64,000 nucleotides of DNA from Linnemannia elongata (GCA_036320915.1 JAXBDG010000003.1:2790001-2854000); one strand, 5' to 3'; shown: positions 31,386 to 45,400, counted from the first letter of the stretch. Notes: a model not told the origin generated them from the sequence alone. Translations and numbers: made by a program.

Positions 31386-33598
31386 TCAGACCCAACTGGC
31401 ATCCCTCTGCTGTTGCTGCTGCTCAAATACGTTCCTAGCCTTCTGCTCACTTGACGAGATGACCGGGATAATGGTGCCTCTAAGGGGAATGTTGGGAAGG
31501 AAGCCGACTTGAGGTCTAATCTTGACCGTCTGCGCCAACTTTTTTGAACAAAGACGATCGCCCGAAGGAGGGATTGAGGGTTAGCTACATCTTCTTTCGC
31601 TTCTATACATCTTCCATGAATACACGCTTCACGAGGTTCCATAAAAAAGCAAGAATTAAACTTACGGCAAGTCTCCAGAGCCACATGGGCATATGTGTGA
31701 TCAAAAACAAAATAATGGCGCCAATAAAACTCTTCTCCATGAACTTGCTCATAAGCTGACTGTTCTTGAAGGATACTTGGACCGCAGGTAATCGCTCTGC
31801 ATGGTACTCTTCAAAGATCCTTGTCACTTCCTCTCCGGTCCTGGATGGGAGTGCGTATAAGAGGTTTGCCAATGCGATCGCGTCATGCATCGCTGTCACT
31901 GCGCCTGTGTGATGTGGAGAAAAAAATTGGGGGTAGATGTGGTTTAGTCCTGAGTGTGTACTTCTTTGGTGAGTCGTAGTTTCAACCGTGCGTTCCAAGA
32001 TGAAAATAAAACGAAAACTCTGAGAGGCACTTTACCATGTCCACCAGATGGGTGAAGCTTGTGGCAAGCTACAAAGGAAAAATAAAGAGACACCAAAAGC
32101 GAGTTAGAGAAGAAAACGAGAAAGCAGGGCACCATGCTAACACGTAACAAAAAAATAAAAATAAAAAAGTACATTACCATCGCCCAAAAGGACAACACGT
32201 CCTGAATGCCACGTCTGGAACACCTTTTCTTCCAACATAACCTTGGAAATCAGATCCTTCTGTGCCAAGTCGTACAGATCACCCAAAGTTGACAACCCCT
32301 CGCCAAGAGGGATAGGGAAGTTCCTGGTCTCGTCACACATCATCTGAGCGGGGTATGCGCCCCACTCTGCATTGTCGTTGTTCCTAAACCGTTGCTCCAT
32401 GGCTGCTTTGCTCGTTTGTTCGTTCAGATGATGGATAACACACCAGGCAAAACTTCCTTGTGCCGTTAGCATGATAGACCACTAGCAAAAATCCGAAGCG
32501 GAGACCATGCACGTGTCACGTGTTAGTTTTTTTTTTTTGTTGTTGTTGCTCACAAACGAAAAAATACCTCAACTGTCCACCATCCCATGCCTGAGCCCAT
32601 TCAAAGAAAAAAAGAAAAAAAAAAAGTATACTTACAGAGAATGGCCTGTCTTTACCAAGGACAGTGGGGAACACACAAGTATCCTCCTTAATAATCGGAT
32701 ACTTTTCAGGATCCAGCGCCCTGGTCTGGCCCACGAGACAAGTACAACTGAACGGTAAGTCCTCCTGATCACCTTTAGGCAGTTCCCCCCTAGCCTTCAG
32801 ACGATCATACATACGCTGACGGACAGCACTGTAGGCACCATCGGCTCCGACAACAATATCTCCAACGTGCATGCCATTATCGTTGGTGTGGACTGTGACT
32901 TTGTCATCCTCCTCAGTGACGTTCAGGACCCGCTTTCCGAAATGGATCTTGTGCGCGGGCACTTGCTTAAGGATGAGGTTGTAGAGGTCTGGACGTGCGA
33001 CGAGGTATTGTGCGTAACCAGTGCTATGGATTAGACGCCACAAACGGCGAAATTGAATAAAAAAAAATGCCAAATGGCCGTGTAATTAGATTCAAGCTTC
33101 AGTCAAAAGAATTGAAGAAAATAAGAGCCTTAACGGAGACAACCTCCCCACAAAGACGACGAAGAAGAATAACGTACAACTCCTCGATAGCGATGTGGTC
33201 GGTCGGCCTGTAGGATTCTAATGACTCTTTGTAGAAAGGTGTGAGGACGATTCGTTTGCCAAGAGGGATGAATGCGTCATAGATGCCCAGCTGTTGAAAG
33301 ATAGGAAGAAGTGTAGGACCAACGGCCATTCCTGAGCCTGTGATTCAACAAGCCATAAAAAAAATAAGAGAGGGAGAGATTGAGTGTGTAAGAATGTAGG
33401 ATATGAGTAGTGGTCATGGTACATGCATGAGTTGTGTTACTGTTGGGAGCCAAATGATATACCCAAGGGTTTGACGGTAGAGGCACGCTCAAAAATGGTG
33501 TATGGAACTCCTTGCTTCTCGAGAAGGGCGCCGAGCATGAGGCCTCCTAGTCCTGCGCCAACGATCAGTACAGTTGGTTTGTTGTTTGTATCTGACAT
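31386..33598 (-). CDS. FAD-dependent class A monooxygenase (copy A), 467 aa
   Basis: Seven exons (transcribed order): 33463-33598, 33178-33337, 32636-33023, 32178-32481, 32036-32068, 31666-31904, 31386-31529. All junctions are GT-AG and sum to 468 codons. The N-terminus carries the Rossmann motif VGAGLGGLMLGALLEK, exon 3 the GADGAYSAVRQR motif and exons 4-6 the split GDACHKLHPSGGHG motif. A hydrophobic segment ending ITHMPMWLWRLA near residue 400 may anchor it to membrane. Function is inferred as NAD(P)H-dependent hydroxylation or epoxidation of an unknown substrate. It is very close to the truncated copy M1 (long identical stretches in exons 3 and 4) and lies in tandem, same strand, with copy B 880 bp away. 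Introns range from about 72 to 160 bp. Confidence 0.92.
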
Positions 33599-34475
33599 TG
33601 TTTACGAGTTGAAGTGAGTGGTGTGAGTGGGAGGAGGAAGGTGGGGACCTGGCTATTAAGAGTGAGGTGGAGATTAAAAGGGAGGAAAGGAGGGAAGACG
33701 ATGAAGAGTGCAAGAGAGCGTTTAAAATGGAGTTGCGACAAGGAAGGAAGGAAGAAGAATGGAAAGGAAAAAAAATGGGTATGTTCTCGACCATCGTTCC
33801 CCTTATATGCTTCCTTCCTTCATATACACTTGCGAAGTATCCTCTCCCCCTTTCTTCCATCTCCCGTCTATTTCAACGGCAATTTGCGTGACCATGTCAC
33901 CGTTAGCATGTATTTTTTTCCTCCGTGTCGTACGTTTAGAAGGGTCCCAGATAAAAGAAAGAATCAGAGACAAATAACCTTTTCAAACACCGAGCAAGAA
34001 AAAAAGTTAATCAGGGACAAGGACGGTCCATCTCATTATTCGTTCCATGAGCTTATTCGTATTGAGTCCCTACTCAACAAACTTACCGCCGCTGCTCTTG
34101 ACACCTCCTTCCTCCCACTTTCCTTTCCTTCTTTCTTTTGTTCCTGCTCTGTCCACCAAAACCACGCTTTCTTCTTCTTCATGCACCATCATTCCAAACC
34201 ATCAACAATTCAAACATGCAACATCTCTCCATCCTTTTGCTTCGCAACACCCTCTGCCACTACCAACGGATTGATAACCACAAACACGTTGCATCAATTG
34301 CATTCCAGTGGCGGTTCTTTGCTCCCATTTCATGCAATGCACCATGCGAACAACGTTTATTGTATTACACATATGTTTTGCCGGCATTCTCCCGTGTTAC
34401 CGACAGTACACTGTCTATTACAAAAAAGAGGTTGTCGACAAGGGATCCAGTACATTTACTCCTCAATCCTCAACC
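33599..34475. other. Spacer between monooxygenases A and B
   Basis: Promoter region of A plus the 3' flank of B. The 330-codon plus-strand frame across it is compositional and runs antisense into the last exon of B; I do not accept it as a gene. Confidence 0.6.
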
Positions 34476-36723
34476 TTACAGAGGAACAACCCGCTGTCGT
34501 CTCTCAAACTCGGCCCTCGCCTTATGCTCACTCGGTGACACCACAGGTGGCACACTACCCATCAATCCAACTGCCTCTAAGAACCCTACTTGCGGACGGT
34601 GCCTAATCGTCTTTTTCAACTATTTTTTTTTTCAAGAGATCAAATCGTTAGTCTTCGTTCGCCTTTTGCTTACGACTATGTTTGTCGACTGCAATCCAAA
34701 GAAAAACCGAAAAAAGGAAGACTTACAGCAAGTCGCCAGAGCCACATGGGCATATGTGTGATAAGGTACAAGACAATCCTGCCAATGATCCCACGGTCAG
34801 ATACTTTTGCAACAAAGCGACTGTTGTTGTACGATTCCATGACAGCAGGATATCTCTCTTTGCGATACTCTTCAAAGATGTTGTTGATGTCGGAGGATGT
34901 GGAGGTGGGCATGGCGTAGAGAAGGTTTGCGAGTGCGATTGCGTCGTGTAGGGCTGTCACTGCGCCTATTTTGGGATTGATGTGGTGAAAGAATTGAATA
35001 ATGCATATGTCAGATTGAGAAGGTGAACATCATTCGTGGAAGGTCACTTGGTCGTTGTTGTTGATCCAGGTTTTCAAGACAATAAAAGCAGATGCGTACC
35101 ATGTCCTCCGGAGGGGCTTAATTTGTGGCATGCTATTTGAAAGAAAACAAAAGCAAAAAAAAAGTGAGCGAAATCTTTAGTTCCACGCTTCCAGTATGAG
35201 CCACAACTGCTCCATCCAACCCATCCAAATCAGCCAGACACACACATAACAACAACAACAACAACAACAACAAGAAACACACTTACCATCTCCCAGAAGA
35301 ACAACTCGTCCATCATACCAGGTCTCAAAAACCTTCTCCTCCCTCATAACCTTACTCACAAACTCCTTCGGTGTCAACGCATAAATATCCCCCATCCTCC
35401 CCATCTTCACTACCCCATTCTCATCCACCTCTCCAGTCAAGGAAGGGATCGGGAAATCTTTTGTCTCTTCACACATGGACTGTGCAGGGATGGCCCCCCA
35501 TTCTGAATTTTCGTTGTTCCGGAACCGTTGTTCGAGTGCAGCTTTGCTGGTGGTCTTATCGAGTTGATGGACAACTGACCATATCAGAGTATTTTGCGCC
35601 GTCGAGAAGAAAGCCCACTGGTTTGTTTCCATTTCCCATGGTAAAAAAAAAAAAAGCGTTAACGTTAGCCCCGTTTCCTACCATTATCTCTGTCTCACAA
35701 TATACTTAGCTGCCAAAGCTAGCAAAATGAAAAAAGAGGGACTTACAGTAAACGGTCTACCATCACTAAGCACAGAAACAACATGGCACTTCTCCTCCGC
35801 TACAATCGGAATCTCCCTCGGGTCCAACACCCTCGTCTGCCCCACCAAGCAAGTACAACTGAACGGCAATTCTTCCTGATCCCCCTTGGGTAATCTACCT
35901 TCCTTCTGCAAAGCCTCATACATCCGTTGACGGACAGCACTGTAGGCTCCATCAGCGCCCACCAAGATATCACCTTCATAAATTGAGTTGTCAGAGGTTT
36001 GGATGGTGACTCTTTGGTTGTCCTGTGTTCTTTTTGTGATCAGGACTCGTTTCCCAAGATGGATCTTGTGGGGTGGGACTTGTTTGAAAAGGAGTTCGTA
36101 GAGTTTTGGGCGTGCTACGATGTATTGTCCATATCCCGTGCTATAATAGTTTTAATGACAGACCATGTGGATGTACCTTAGTATACTTTGAAACTTGATT
36201 GGGGGAATCAGGTGTGAACTGAATAGGAGGCAAAAAAAAAAAAAAAAAAGGGGGGAGTGTCCTTACAATTCCTCAATGGGTCTGAAATCGGTAGGCCGTT
36301 TTGGGTATAGGATTTCATTAGATTCTCCAAATCCCGGGATATGTGTCAAGTACTTTCCAATAGTGAGGAACTCTTCATAAATCCCTAATTGCTGGAAGAT
36401 GGGTAATAACGTAGGTCCCACCGCCATCGCAGAACCTATGCACATACACATCCCCCAGTTGTATAGGCGAAAAAAAAAGAGGAATAATTCATGTTAGGGA
36501 TGAGTGTACTGCGAACAATGGTTTTTTTTGTCGAGGATTGGGTGTAGGTATTGTGTGTTTTAGAGGTAAAGGGTTTACCCAAGGGTTTGAGGGTGGTGGA
36601 GCGTTCAAAGATGGCGTAAGGGACGTTGGACTTTTCGAGGAGTGCACCTAACATGAGGCCTCCTAGTCCTGCGCCTACAATTAGTACAGTTGGTTTATCG
36701 GAAGTAGCGGCTGGCGTTGTCAT
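34476..36723 (-). CDS. FAD-dependent class A monooxygenase (copy B), 484 aa
   Basis: Seven exons: 36579-36723, 36267-36435, 35747-36140, 35287-35617, 35100-35132, 34727-34965, 34476-34619; the total is 485 codons with consistent phases. The start is MTTPAATSDKPTVLIVGAG; GxGxxG, GADGAYSAVRQR and the ACHKLSPSGGHG motif are present. It differs from A by three extra residues in exon 2 and a longer exon 4 that encodes a loop around TGEVDENG. The last exon begins LKKTIRHRPQVGF; its acceptor lies in an A-rich stretch at 34620. More diverged from A than M1 is, so the tandem pair is older than the M1/A split. Substrate unknown. Confidence 0.9.
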
Positions 36724-38231
36724 GATAATGGTCGCGTGACTGTTTGGACAGAAACGAAGAGGGTGCGTCAAAGGGTGTTGGAAGAATGAGGAATGAGGAA
36801 TGGAATGAACAGAAAGAAAAAAAAGAACCGATGAAAGAGAGTGAAGATGATGAGAACACAAAAAAAAGTATGCACTGGTGGGTTTTCTTTCCTCCTTCTT
36901 CCTCCCATTCTTCCTTCCTTTCCGCTCATCCTTCTTTTCCCGTCCTTCTCTTCCTTCATTATGAACAACACGGTTTGTGCAACATTAGTTTCCCAAGGGA
37001 GAAGAGGATAGGCAAGGTGTGAGCATTTTGCCTTCCTTTCCTCAAAGGAAGGAAAGAAAGAAGGAAGGAAGGAAGGAAGGAAGGAGAAGAAGGGCGTACC
37101 CAAGGTTCGGCCAATTGGCAATCGCTGATAGGACCGATTGATTGATGGAGGGGTGGTTCATCACCATTCATCACTTTTTTGTGATCGCAATCACAGATTA
37201 CAGTGTTCAGTGTTCCCCTTCCAATGACACCTAAATGCCATATGAAAAGAGGGTGTTGCTAATATCCCAAGAAAGAAAAAACAAAATCGAAGATATCAAC
37301 AAGAGGTATGCAAGAAGGTGGCAGCAATGCTTCGTCCTAGTGTTCATTTCCATGCAACCTTACGCGTTTTATTTAGTCGAAAATACCCATGCAGGCAAAG
37401 TCGCCTGCAAACATTCATGACACACATTGACAAAATAGCACTCATAAACCACAAAGGAGGAAGTGAATTAGGGTAACAAAGGAAAGAAATAACATCCTTC
37501 AACTCGTGTGATAACAACAGCTCAAAGTTTCGTCCGTCCGTGCACAGCCATCAAGGTTCATGGTCAATTGCTATCGGAGAACAAGTAAAAAGGGGCAGGC
37601 ACGATCAAGGAAAAGAGACATTTATTTCGGACTCATAAAGAACGTAAACAAGCGACAAATGCTCAAAAATTATCTGCCAAAAAGTAGGTGCTGTGCAAGG
37701 GAGAGGGACAAGGGTGGGTAAAGGAGGGAGAGAAAAGGGAGTGAGCGAAGGAAAGTGAGGATGATATGGGGCAAGGGAATGAGGTGGAAGGAGAGAGATG
37801 TAGATGTGATGGAGAGGGGATGCAAGTACCTGAGGAGATGTAGTTTTGATTGTCGACAGAGAGGATGGGAGGTCACTAAGAGAGAGAAAGATGTAGGGCT
37901 TTTTTTTTGTATCGTGATGCACGATTGTAGAGGAGTGCGAGGAAAAAAAGGAAAAAAGAAGAAATAAGCGATTTTTCGTTAAAGTACAGATGGAAAAGAG
38001 AAAAACTAACTGGTGGTACATCACGCATTGCGAGTAAAAGATGGTAAGAGTAAAAACACAAAGCAAAGGAAAGGAAAAAACAATAGCGAAAGAAAAAAAA
38101 AAGTATACGATAGGCGGACACAAGAGATGGGATCGGTTGGTGACATGGTAGTGTCATGGTAGACACATCTTGCATCTTGCGTCGACCAGGTTAAAGTCGG
38201 TCAGGCAACAAAACAGTCATCTATAAGCAGA
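36724..38231. other. Intergenic, pyrimidine and GGAA tracts
   Basis: Upstream of B lies a long T/C-rich run (about 36885-36957) and a (GGAA)n tract at 37046-37086, mirror-symmetric sequences of the kind that can form triplex DNA. The rest is AT-rich; the end is the 3'UTR of the Ser-rich gene. No further gene is seen. Confidence 0.5.
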
Positions 38232-40696
38232 CTAGACGACACGACGTTGAGTTGTTGACCGGGTTGGGTATCGGGTGTGGACGGTGGTGGCGAGGATCCC
38301 GACTTGGCCTTCTCCTTCTTCTTGACGGTTAAGGTTCAGTAGATCCTCAACCACGACAACAGCAACAGATCCCGCTCCTCCTGCAACACCGGCCATTATC
38401 GCTCCTCCGTGTCCTGTAGTCGATGTGGCCGTGGCTGTGGCTGCAGTAGCTGCACCAGTAGCAGTAGAGATCGAATTGCTACCCGAGGCAGAAGCGAGGA
38501 AGCGATGATGCTGATCTTTGCTCATCATCCCTGAATCCTGTAACACGTAATCTGTCATGGGCGAGCTCAAGAACGGGTTGGCACTGCCCCCGTTGCGGCT
38601 TCCAGTCCCGTGTTCGTCTCCATCAGGGTGAAGGTTGTACAGTCGTCTCGCAGAGAGACCAGGGACGGCGGCATGAGGGAGACAGTTCTCAGAGTGCAGT
38701 GGGGCCACACCACTTTGACTACCCTCCAGGTTGGATGGAGGCGTTCTGGGCGATGTTGGAGCGGATTCCGGGCCAGAGTCAGAAGAGGACGAGTCTTCGC
38801 TGCAACGACGGCGCTTAATGCGGTGGAGCTCCAACTCTTCTTCCTCCATTTCCAAATCTTCATCTTGCAGTACAGAGACCAAACGTGCAGTGAAGGATGC
38901 TGGCAAAGACGGCGAGGAAGCATCAGAGGGGAATACTGATTCGGTGTCCTCTGCTGATGGGCTTGTGGCAAAGCGTGCGGAACGTTGCTGGCGGGTATCG
39001 TAGTGGTGACCCTTGGATGGAGATGATGGAGCAGAGTGCAGCGCCATCTCTTGAATTGCTCGGTCGACATCCATATCGCTCACATCCTGACTATCATCAG
39101 CATGGTCGACACCGCCTTGTTCTGAGAAAGCTGCCATGGGCACCGTCGCATGATGGCCAGATAGGCTGTCGTCAATATCAATACGGTGTTGTTGGTGGTT
39201 GTGGTTGTTGCTTGCCTCCGCACAAGGACTCTTGTCGACATCCATCTCGGTCTTTTCAGGAGACGATACCATTTCATTCTGAGGTGATACGTCATTGGAC
39301 ATCGAGAATTTCTCCTCGTGGCTTTGGCTTGGGAGGCTTGACTGGGATGAAGTGGGCTGACTTGACGACGACTCTTGTCTTTCCTCTGGTCCTTGAATGA
39401 ACGACTCGACTCTGTCAGAAGGGCTGGCTTCTGCTGCCGTAGAGATGGTAAAGGGCGAGGACGACACTACTGAGGCGCTATTGCCGATTGCATCCGAAAT
39501 GGGTGTAACCGATGGCGACTGGAAAGACGCCAACTGGAGAGCAAGGGCATCCGAGACGGCTAGTGCAGCGGACGAGACCATCGGCTGACAAGTTTGCATG
39601 CTACTGCTACTTGTACTGTTGCAGCCAGAGAGGTCCGTATATGCCATAATGGATGCTGTCGTCGCACTTGTACTAGAGTAATCCATAGAGTTGTTCTCGT
39701 TGCTGTTGTTGGTATAGAGATTGGCTGAGGTGATAGGGAACTCTGAAGAGGGCGAGGGCAAGGGCTGGCCTGATGTCAATGGAGATGATGATGGTGATAC
39801 AACCGAAGAAAACGAGGGGGAGGAGAGGTCACTACTGGGATCGCTGAGGAGGGTGGTGTAACCAGTGGTCCCGGTTGAGGTCATGTTGGCCTCATTTCCC
39901 AGGTTGAAGTAGTCGAGCTCGAGGCCCGTGGTATCTTGCAGCCAGTTCCAGATGGCAAAGGGTTCTGAGGTTGGGGTGGCAAACATGTTGCTTGGGTCAA
40001 GGGAGGTGGTTGTCTGTGGTGCGGACTGGAGTGGCATAAAGAACATATCTGATTGAAGACGACGCCAGAAGCTGTGGAGAAGGTATTATTTGGTTCGGAG
40101 CCATAGTGAAAATGGTGAAAGAGGACAAAGTGGCAGAGACGAAAGAGAATCGAGTTAGTAGACAGCTCCAAGATAATTAGAATGGCCACTGTAGCAACAA
40201 GAACAAGGGTCATGCAAAAGAGGGAAAGGAGTGTTTGAGTCTGAGGCGAGGTTGAGGTTGGTCAAGGACAGAACAAAGAGGCGAGATGTGAGCCGTGTTG
40301 CATGTTAGGATATCAAAATGGGAGGAGGAAAAGGCAGGACAAAGGGGAGAAGTATTACCAGGACAATTGGGCGACACGGCGGAGGGATTCTCGTCCGGAG
40401 GAAGCGATGCTTATCTTTGCCAGGCAGAGCTGGGTAACTCTGTTCATGAGGAGCGGGTTGAGCTGGATGTCGAGCTCAGTTGCACCGTGGAGCTGGTCGA
40501 GTGCGCCGTGGAAGAAGAAATCCATGGTTGTACTAGCAGAGCCAGCAGCAGCTTCTGCTGGTTGTTGATCTTGTTGTTCTTGAAGGGAGGAAGCAGAAGA
40601 CGACGACGAGGAGGAGGAGGAGGAGGAGGAGGAGGAGGCGAGGGAGAAGGCGGTGGATGTGGTGACTGTGGTCTCTTCAGCAAGGGTCAGGTCCAT
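38232..40696 (-). CDS. Ser/Thr-rich putative nuclear regulatory protein, 725 aa
   Basis: Two exons: 40359-40696 and 38232-40071, joined by a GTAATA donor and a CCACAG acceptor, 726 codons in frame. The N-terminus has a poly-Ser run at residues 20-34, Gln/Ala-rich sequence and a conserved-looking segment (residues about 58-125) rich in Leu/Arg: NPLLMNRVTQLC, SLRRVAQLSC and FWRRLQSDMFF, which spans the splice junction. The remainder is low complexity: Ser/Thr/Pro, with an acidic block EDLEMEEEELELHR followed by a basic IKRRR near residue 531 that looks like a nuclear localisation signal. This design fits a transcriptional regulator, but I recognise no named domain. Long antisense frames are shadows. 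It is divergently transcribed from INTS2. Confidence 0.75.
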
Positions 40697-42457
40697 GGTT
40701 ATTCCTTCTTATCTTGTGTTGCAGTAGGACGAGGACAGGACAGGGTCAGAAAGGAAGGAGTGGATGGTCGAACAAAAAACACCAGAAAAAGGAAAGATAA
40801 AAAAAGTACAGAACAAGGGTTCAACCAACAAAACGTAGTGTGAGGTATGTGTGTGTTGTTGAGGTATTCTTGTGTGCTGTGTGGGGTTCTCTCACTTGTT
40901 GTTACACGATGGCGAGGATCTGGGTTACCATCCAACAACCAGGCCGATTCAGAAGGGAGAAGAGATGTGATTCAAAAAAGAAAGAGGGCTATAAGAAGAG
41001 TAGGTTGCTGTTATTGAGAAGGACAAGGAGGAGGGAGCATTGAACCAAGTGTAAACGAGGAAGATGAGTCGGCCGAGAGAGCGAGCGAACGAGAGTCAAA
41101 AGGTTGAGAAAAGAAAGGAAGGAGTGTGCGAACAAAAAGATAAACCAACTGTAGGGAAAAGACAAAGGACAAGGAGAAGGACGAAAAGGGGGTTCAACCG
41201 CGGGCGGGAGGAGAGTGCTTGGTGGGTTGTTGGTTGCTGGCAGCGGATTTTTATATCACGGCCGGTTGTTTTAGTTGTTGTTGTTATTCGGTCTGTACGG
41301 TGCTGTGTCCTTGCGTGTTCTTGAGGGAAGGTGGTGTTTGCAACGGGCGAAAAGGTACAGGGGTGACAGGAGGACTTGTTCGGAGCTTGTTGGCAGGTTC
41401 GCGGACTGGCTGATTGGCAGGTAGCAAGGGTGTTGTTGATGGTGACGAACTGGACTGGGGCTGAAGGATGTCAAAGGTGTCAAGAAAGTGAAGGGTGTGT
41501 GATCAGAGAGGGTGGGAGGAGGCGAGGTTGAGTGTGATGTTACAGTATGTACAGAAGGTGGGAGACGAGGTATGTATGTATGTGTGGGCTATGAATGAGA
41601 GAAGAGAGAGGGAGAGAGAGAGAGAGTGAGAGATTAGATCCTTTGTGGTTTGAAGGAGGAGGGTATGTTTTTTTGATGTGCTGTACAAAAGAAAAAGAAA
41701 AAAGAATGACGAAGAAACGAGGGGGAGGGGGAGTTGAAGAAGAAGAAGAAAAGGAAAGAAGAAACTGGAAGGAAGGGAAAAAGGGCAATTTCAAATACGA
41801 ATAGGCAGAGCAAAGGAAAGAGAGAGGAGAGAGGGGAGGGGAAGGATGAAAAATCGCTCTCGCTTCATCTTCCTCTCTTTCTCTCTTGTTTCTTTCTTGG
41901 ACCTCCCCTCCATTGGTACCGCACGGCACAAATCCACTCACTTCACTCTCTTACTCCTTTTTATACTCTTGACTTGACTTGACTCGACTGACACACCACC
42001 CCCACTCGACTCACATACGGTCTGCCATGCCAATCGATCCCTCATATAAATGTAGCATATCCACACACACAACAGACGAGCAATTGCCTTCCCTCCTTCC
42101 CTTTCTCCCTTGTGCCTCGATTGACTGACTCCCTTTGCCTTACCTGCCTTGCGTTCGTCAGCGTGTCAACAATCACACACACACATACACAGCAGATCAC
42201 CGCTTTTTTAACTCCAAAGCTCCCTCAAACGAACACGTGCCTTTTTTTAGTTACTCCTTGAACCCCTCCTTAATGAATATTCAATTAGCCAATCCTCAGT
42301 CACATAAACTGTCTCCATTCAACGCAGTGAACCAGCCAACGAGCAAAAAGGACAAAAAGATCTCGTCCACCCATCTCTCCTCTCCTCTCTTTACGTGCCC
42401 AACTCAATTCCCTATCGCGCCCCTTCCTTCATTCCCCAGCACTCACCACACACCACA
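40697..42457. other. Divergent promoter region, 1.8 kb
   Basis: Shared by the Ser-rich gene and INTS2. It has purine-rich tracts (41590-41760) and pyrimidine-rich tracts near 41860 and 42090. There is no evidence of another gene. Confidence 0.5.
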
Positions 42458-45400
42458 ATGTCCGAGGCATTCAGGCTCATCGAGACTGGGGGTGACCCTA
42501 GAATCCATCTTGCCTTGGTACATACTCACCCTTGCACACTCATACTCTACTTTAGACTTTTTTTGCATTACAACTTGAAGAGACGAGAAGGGATCGTTCT
42601 TACTGCAATGCAGCAGAGGGGAGACAATGAAAATGAAAAACGGACGCTGACATACTTTATTTACTTTGGTGGCAAAATACTACTCTTTCGAACAACACTA
42701 TTTGTAGGACTACAGCGTACTTCTTCCTTTACTTCTATCACGCTTGGGACTAGAGTCTGCCCCCTTTCTCTCTCGTTACACTCAGGTACCATGCCCTCAC
42801 TCACAACATTTAACAGTTACAAAAAAGCCACGTTTTGGGTTGATTGCAACAACTAAACTGACGTCTTTTTCGTATTTGACAACGCACTTATAGACAGGAA
42901 CAGTCTTGAGGTACTTGGACTTGGACTATCGGCTAATTCAGCGCCAAGTTAAGGAAGAGCTACAGCTGGAGAAGCAACACATCGGATCGTCAGGAGGTTC
43001 AAAGGCAGGACTCTTCGAGTCAGGAACTGCGGAGGATCGCGCTCGGTATGAAGCTTTTCCTCATATCCACGCGGTTACAAAGCGCAAAACGCAATGAAAG
43101 AGCTAAACACAACTAACGCGTAAAAATGGTTGACTCATATTTTACTTCAGTATTGTTCTAGCGGAACTTTCAAGACTCGAACAGCGGGAGCGTGACCATG
43201 CCACCCACTCCAAACGGGCAGGAGCACATACAGACAGATCATCACTTCTCGACAACCAAGTCTTTCGCCAGGAGATCACCACCATCATCGTCGTCCTGAC
43301 CCTTCGCTGCCGACGACCTATGGTCGAGATTCAGGTACAAAATATTTCAACGAACACATCTCCAACGCGTCACGGTTCAACTTTTCACGTTTCACAATGT
43401 TGACAATCATCTACCTATCGTTTATATGCCTAGACCCTGATACAAAGTCTGCGGGCAGTGCGGGATCCGGGAACGCTCATCTATGCAATCGTCGCCAACA
43501 ATCCAACCGAGTTTTCGCCTACCATTGACACACTCCTCGACTCTGATGACCTCTATAACAACGTCAAAGATATTTTGCCCCGACTCTGCAAACTCGCTGA
43601 TTACAGGACCTGGGATGTACGGCAGCGCCTGGTCAATCGCAAAGTCTTTCCCAATCTGGCGATCGAACTCACCATCGAGCACTGTCACGATGAAATTGGA
43701 TTCATGAACAGGATTCTCAAGGGTCAACCCGAGTGGCTGACCAACAGTCGTGGAGCAGTGACAAGGACGAGCATGTCGTCCATCATGGAGTTTGTGTTCT
43801 CTTCTTTGAATGACGAATTGACGTCGGATCACCCTGACAATGTTGCTATCAATCGGTTACTACGTATCTTGTCAGGAATGGTTGGACTTATGGGCCTTTC
43901 CCTCACCGCGGAGCAACTGGAGATTTCTCTCGGAGTGCTGGAGATGACACCGGCAGAGCCATGTACGGTCAACTTCAAGGTGTGTTTGATTCTGATGAGC
44001 GCTGCTCAGTTGCTCAAGTACTCCGAGTCACGCACACGGAGGATACTGCGCCAGCTTTTGGATTGCGCCGACTCGCCTCAGGTTCTGATGCTCTGGATCT
44101 ACCTCCAGAGCAAACTGATGCCCAAGATTGATGAGTTTGCTTCACGAGCGCTCTCTATGGAAATCGTCGTTCCTCGTATGGGACTCATGGAACTCGTTGC
44201 ATTCTTCGCGACCCTCTTTACCGACAAGGAGCTTGCTTCGTGTGCGCTTGGTCTCGGACGACCTGCCACTTCATCACCCTACAAACCCAATGGATTCAGC
44301 GTGCCCACATCAGCCGCTCCTTCAACAGCGTACATCTCAAGTTCTGAGGCATCGGAACTCCGATCCGTCTCCAACTTTTGTGTTTCACATCTGCTGGATA
44401 GAGGCGTTTTCATCAGGAGTTCAACAGATGTGCGCACATGGGTCCTTGATCAGATCCAGGCCACAGATGTTCCTCTTGATGACAACATGATCCCTCTCCT
44501 CCAAGCATATACTAAAGCCATTTCAAAGTCGGACCGCATCACACGGATACCAGAGCACGACATTCGCACATTCTTCGCCAACCCCTGTCAGGATCTCACA
44601 CCTGCCAAGGTGCTTTTGACTCTCTACATGTTGCTCAACAATGAAGTCTGTCTCGAGAACCTCGGTCTTGATAGTTCCAGCCGGAATCGAGGTAACTTCT
44701 TTTCTCTGAGCGTTCCCAGTCTTCATGCGTGTCTGTTCACACTGCGGACGAAATTAACAAAGACCCTTTTCTACTTATTATTAGAGTACGACGCGACGTT
44801 GCTCCAGTATATACAGATCAGGAAGGTGTTGCTATTCGTTCAGGAGTTCCAGGGAGGAGTGGCGTTCAAGGCGGTCCAGCCCATGTTCCTAAAGCTGATC
44901 AACTCTCAGTTCCCTGAGCTGTTTGATGTCTCTACGCTTTTGCTGGAGGAGGAGAACAAGTTCTCGTCGTCGGCCCTCGTTCAGAGCTCACATTCATCAC
45001 AGAGGAGGGTCTCTGGACCATCGTCATTTACACCGCTTATCAGTACACCACACACAACGTCAGCAGAGTCCTCGGCATGGGTTGAAACTCACTACAGGTC
45101 ACTGGAACAACACCTTCTCTACCCCGAAGACGCCATCAAAGGTAAACATCACTTGCCGTTATTTTGCAATTTGGCGCTATATTTATTGATGAACCGCGTT
45201 CTAAATATTCTACTATGCTCCTTCACGGATGATGTTAGCATACTACGCGTTCCAGAGACTTCCACAGGCGGACAGGCAGATGCTGGCAGGATCGATTGTT
45301 CAGATGAGTTTGCCTTCGCTTTTGGACCCAGAATCGGACCCCACTGTAATGGAAGTCTTCAAAAAGACGTGGGATCAACTCAACACGATCATGCCACACG

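Noticed and set aside
33614..34606. 330-codon plus-strand open frame
   Set aside because: It lies in the promoter of monooxygenase A and runs antisense into the last exon of B; its composition follows purine/pyrimidine tracts and no domain is visible.
38567..39588. Several long frames opposite or out of frame with the Ser-rich gene
   Set aside because: They are shadows of repetitive Ser/Thr codons; only the 38232-40696 frame joins to exon 1 in phase.
40355..40696. Treating the first exon of the Ser-rich gene as a separate 113-aa protein
   Set aside because: A GTAATA donor just before its stop joins in phase to the next exon with good continuity.
41503..41941. Possible small genes in the INTS2 upstream region
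   Set aside because: Simple GA/TC-rich sequence gives low-complexity peptides in all frames.
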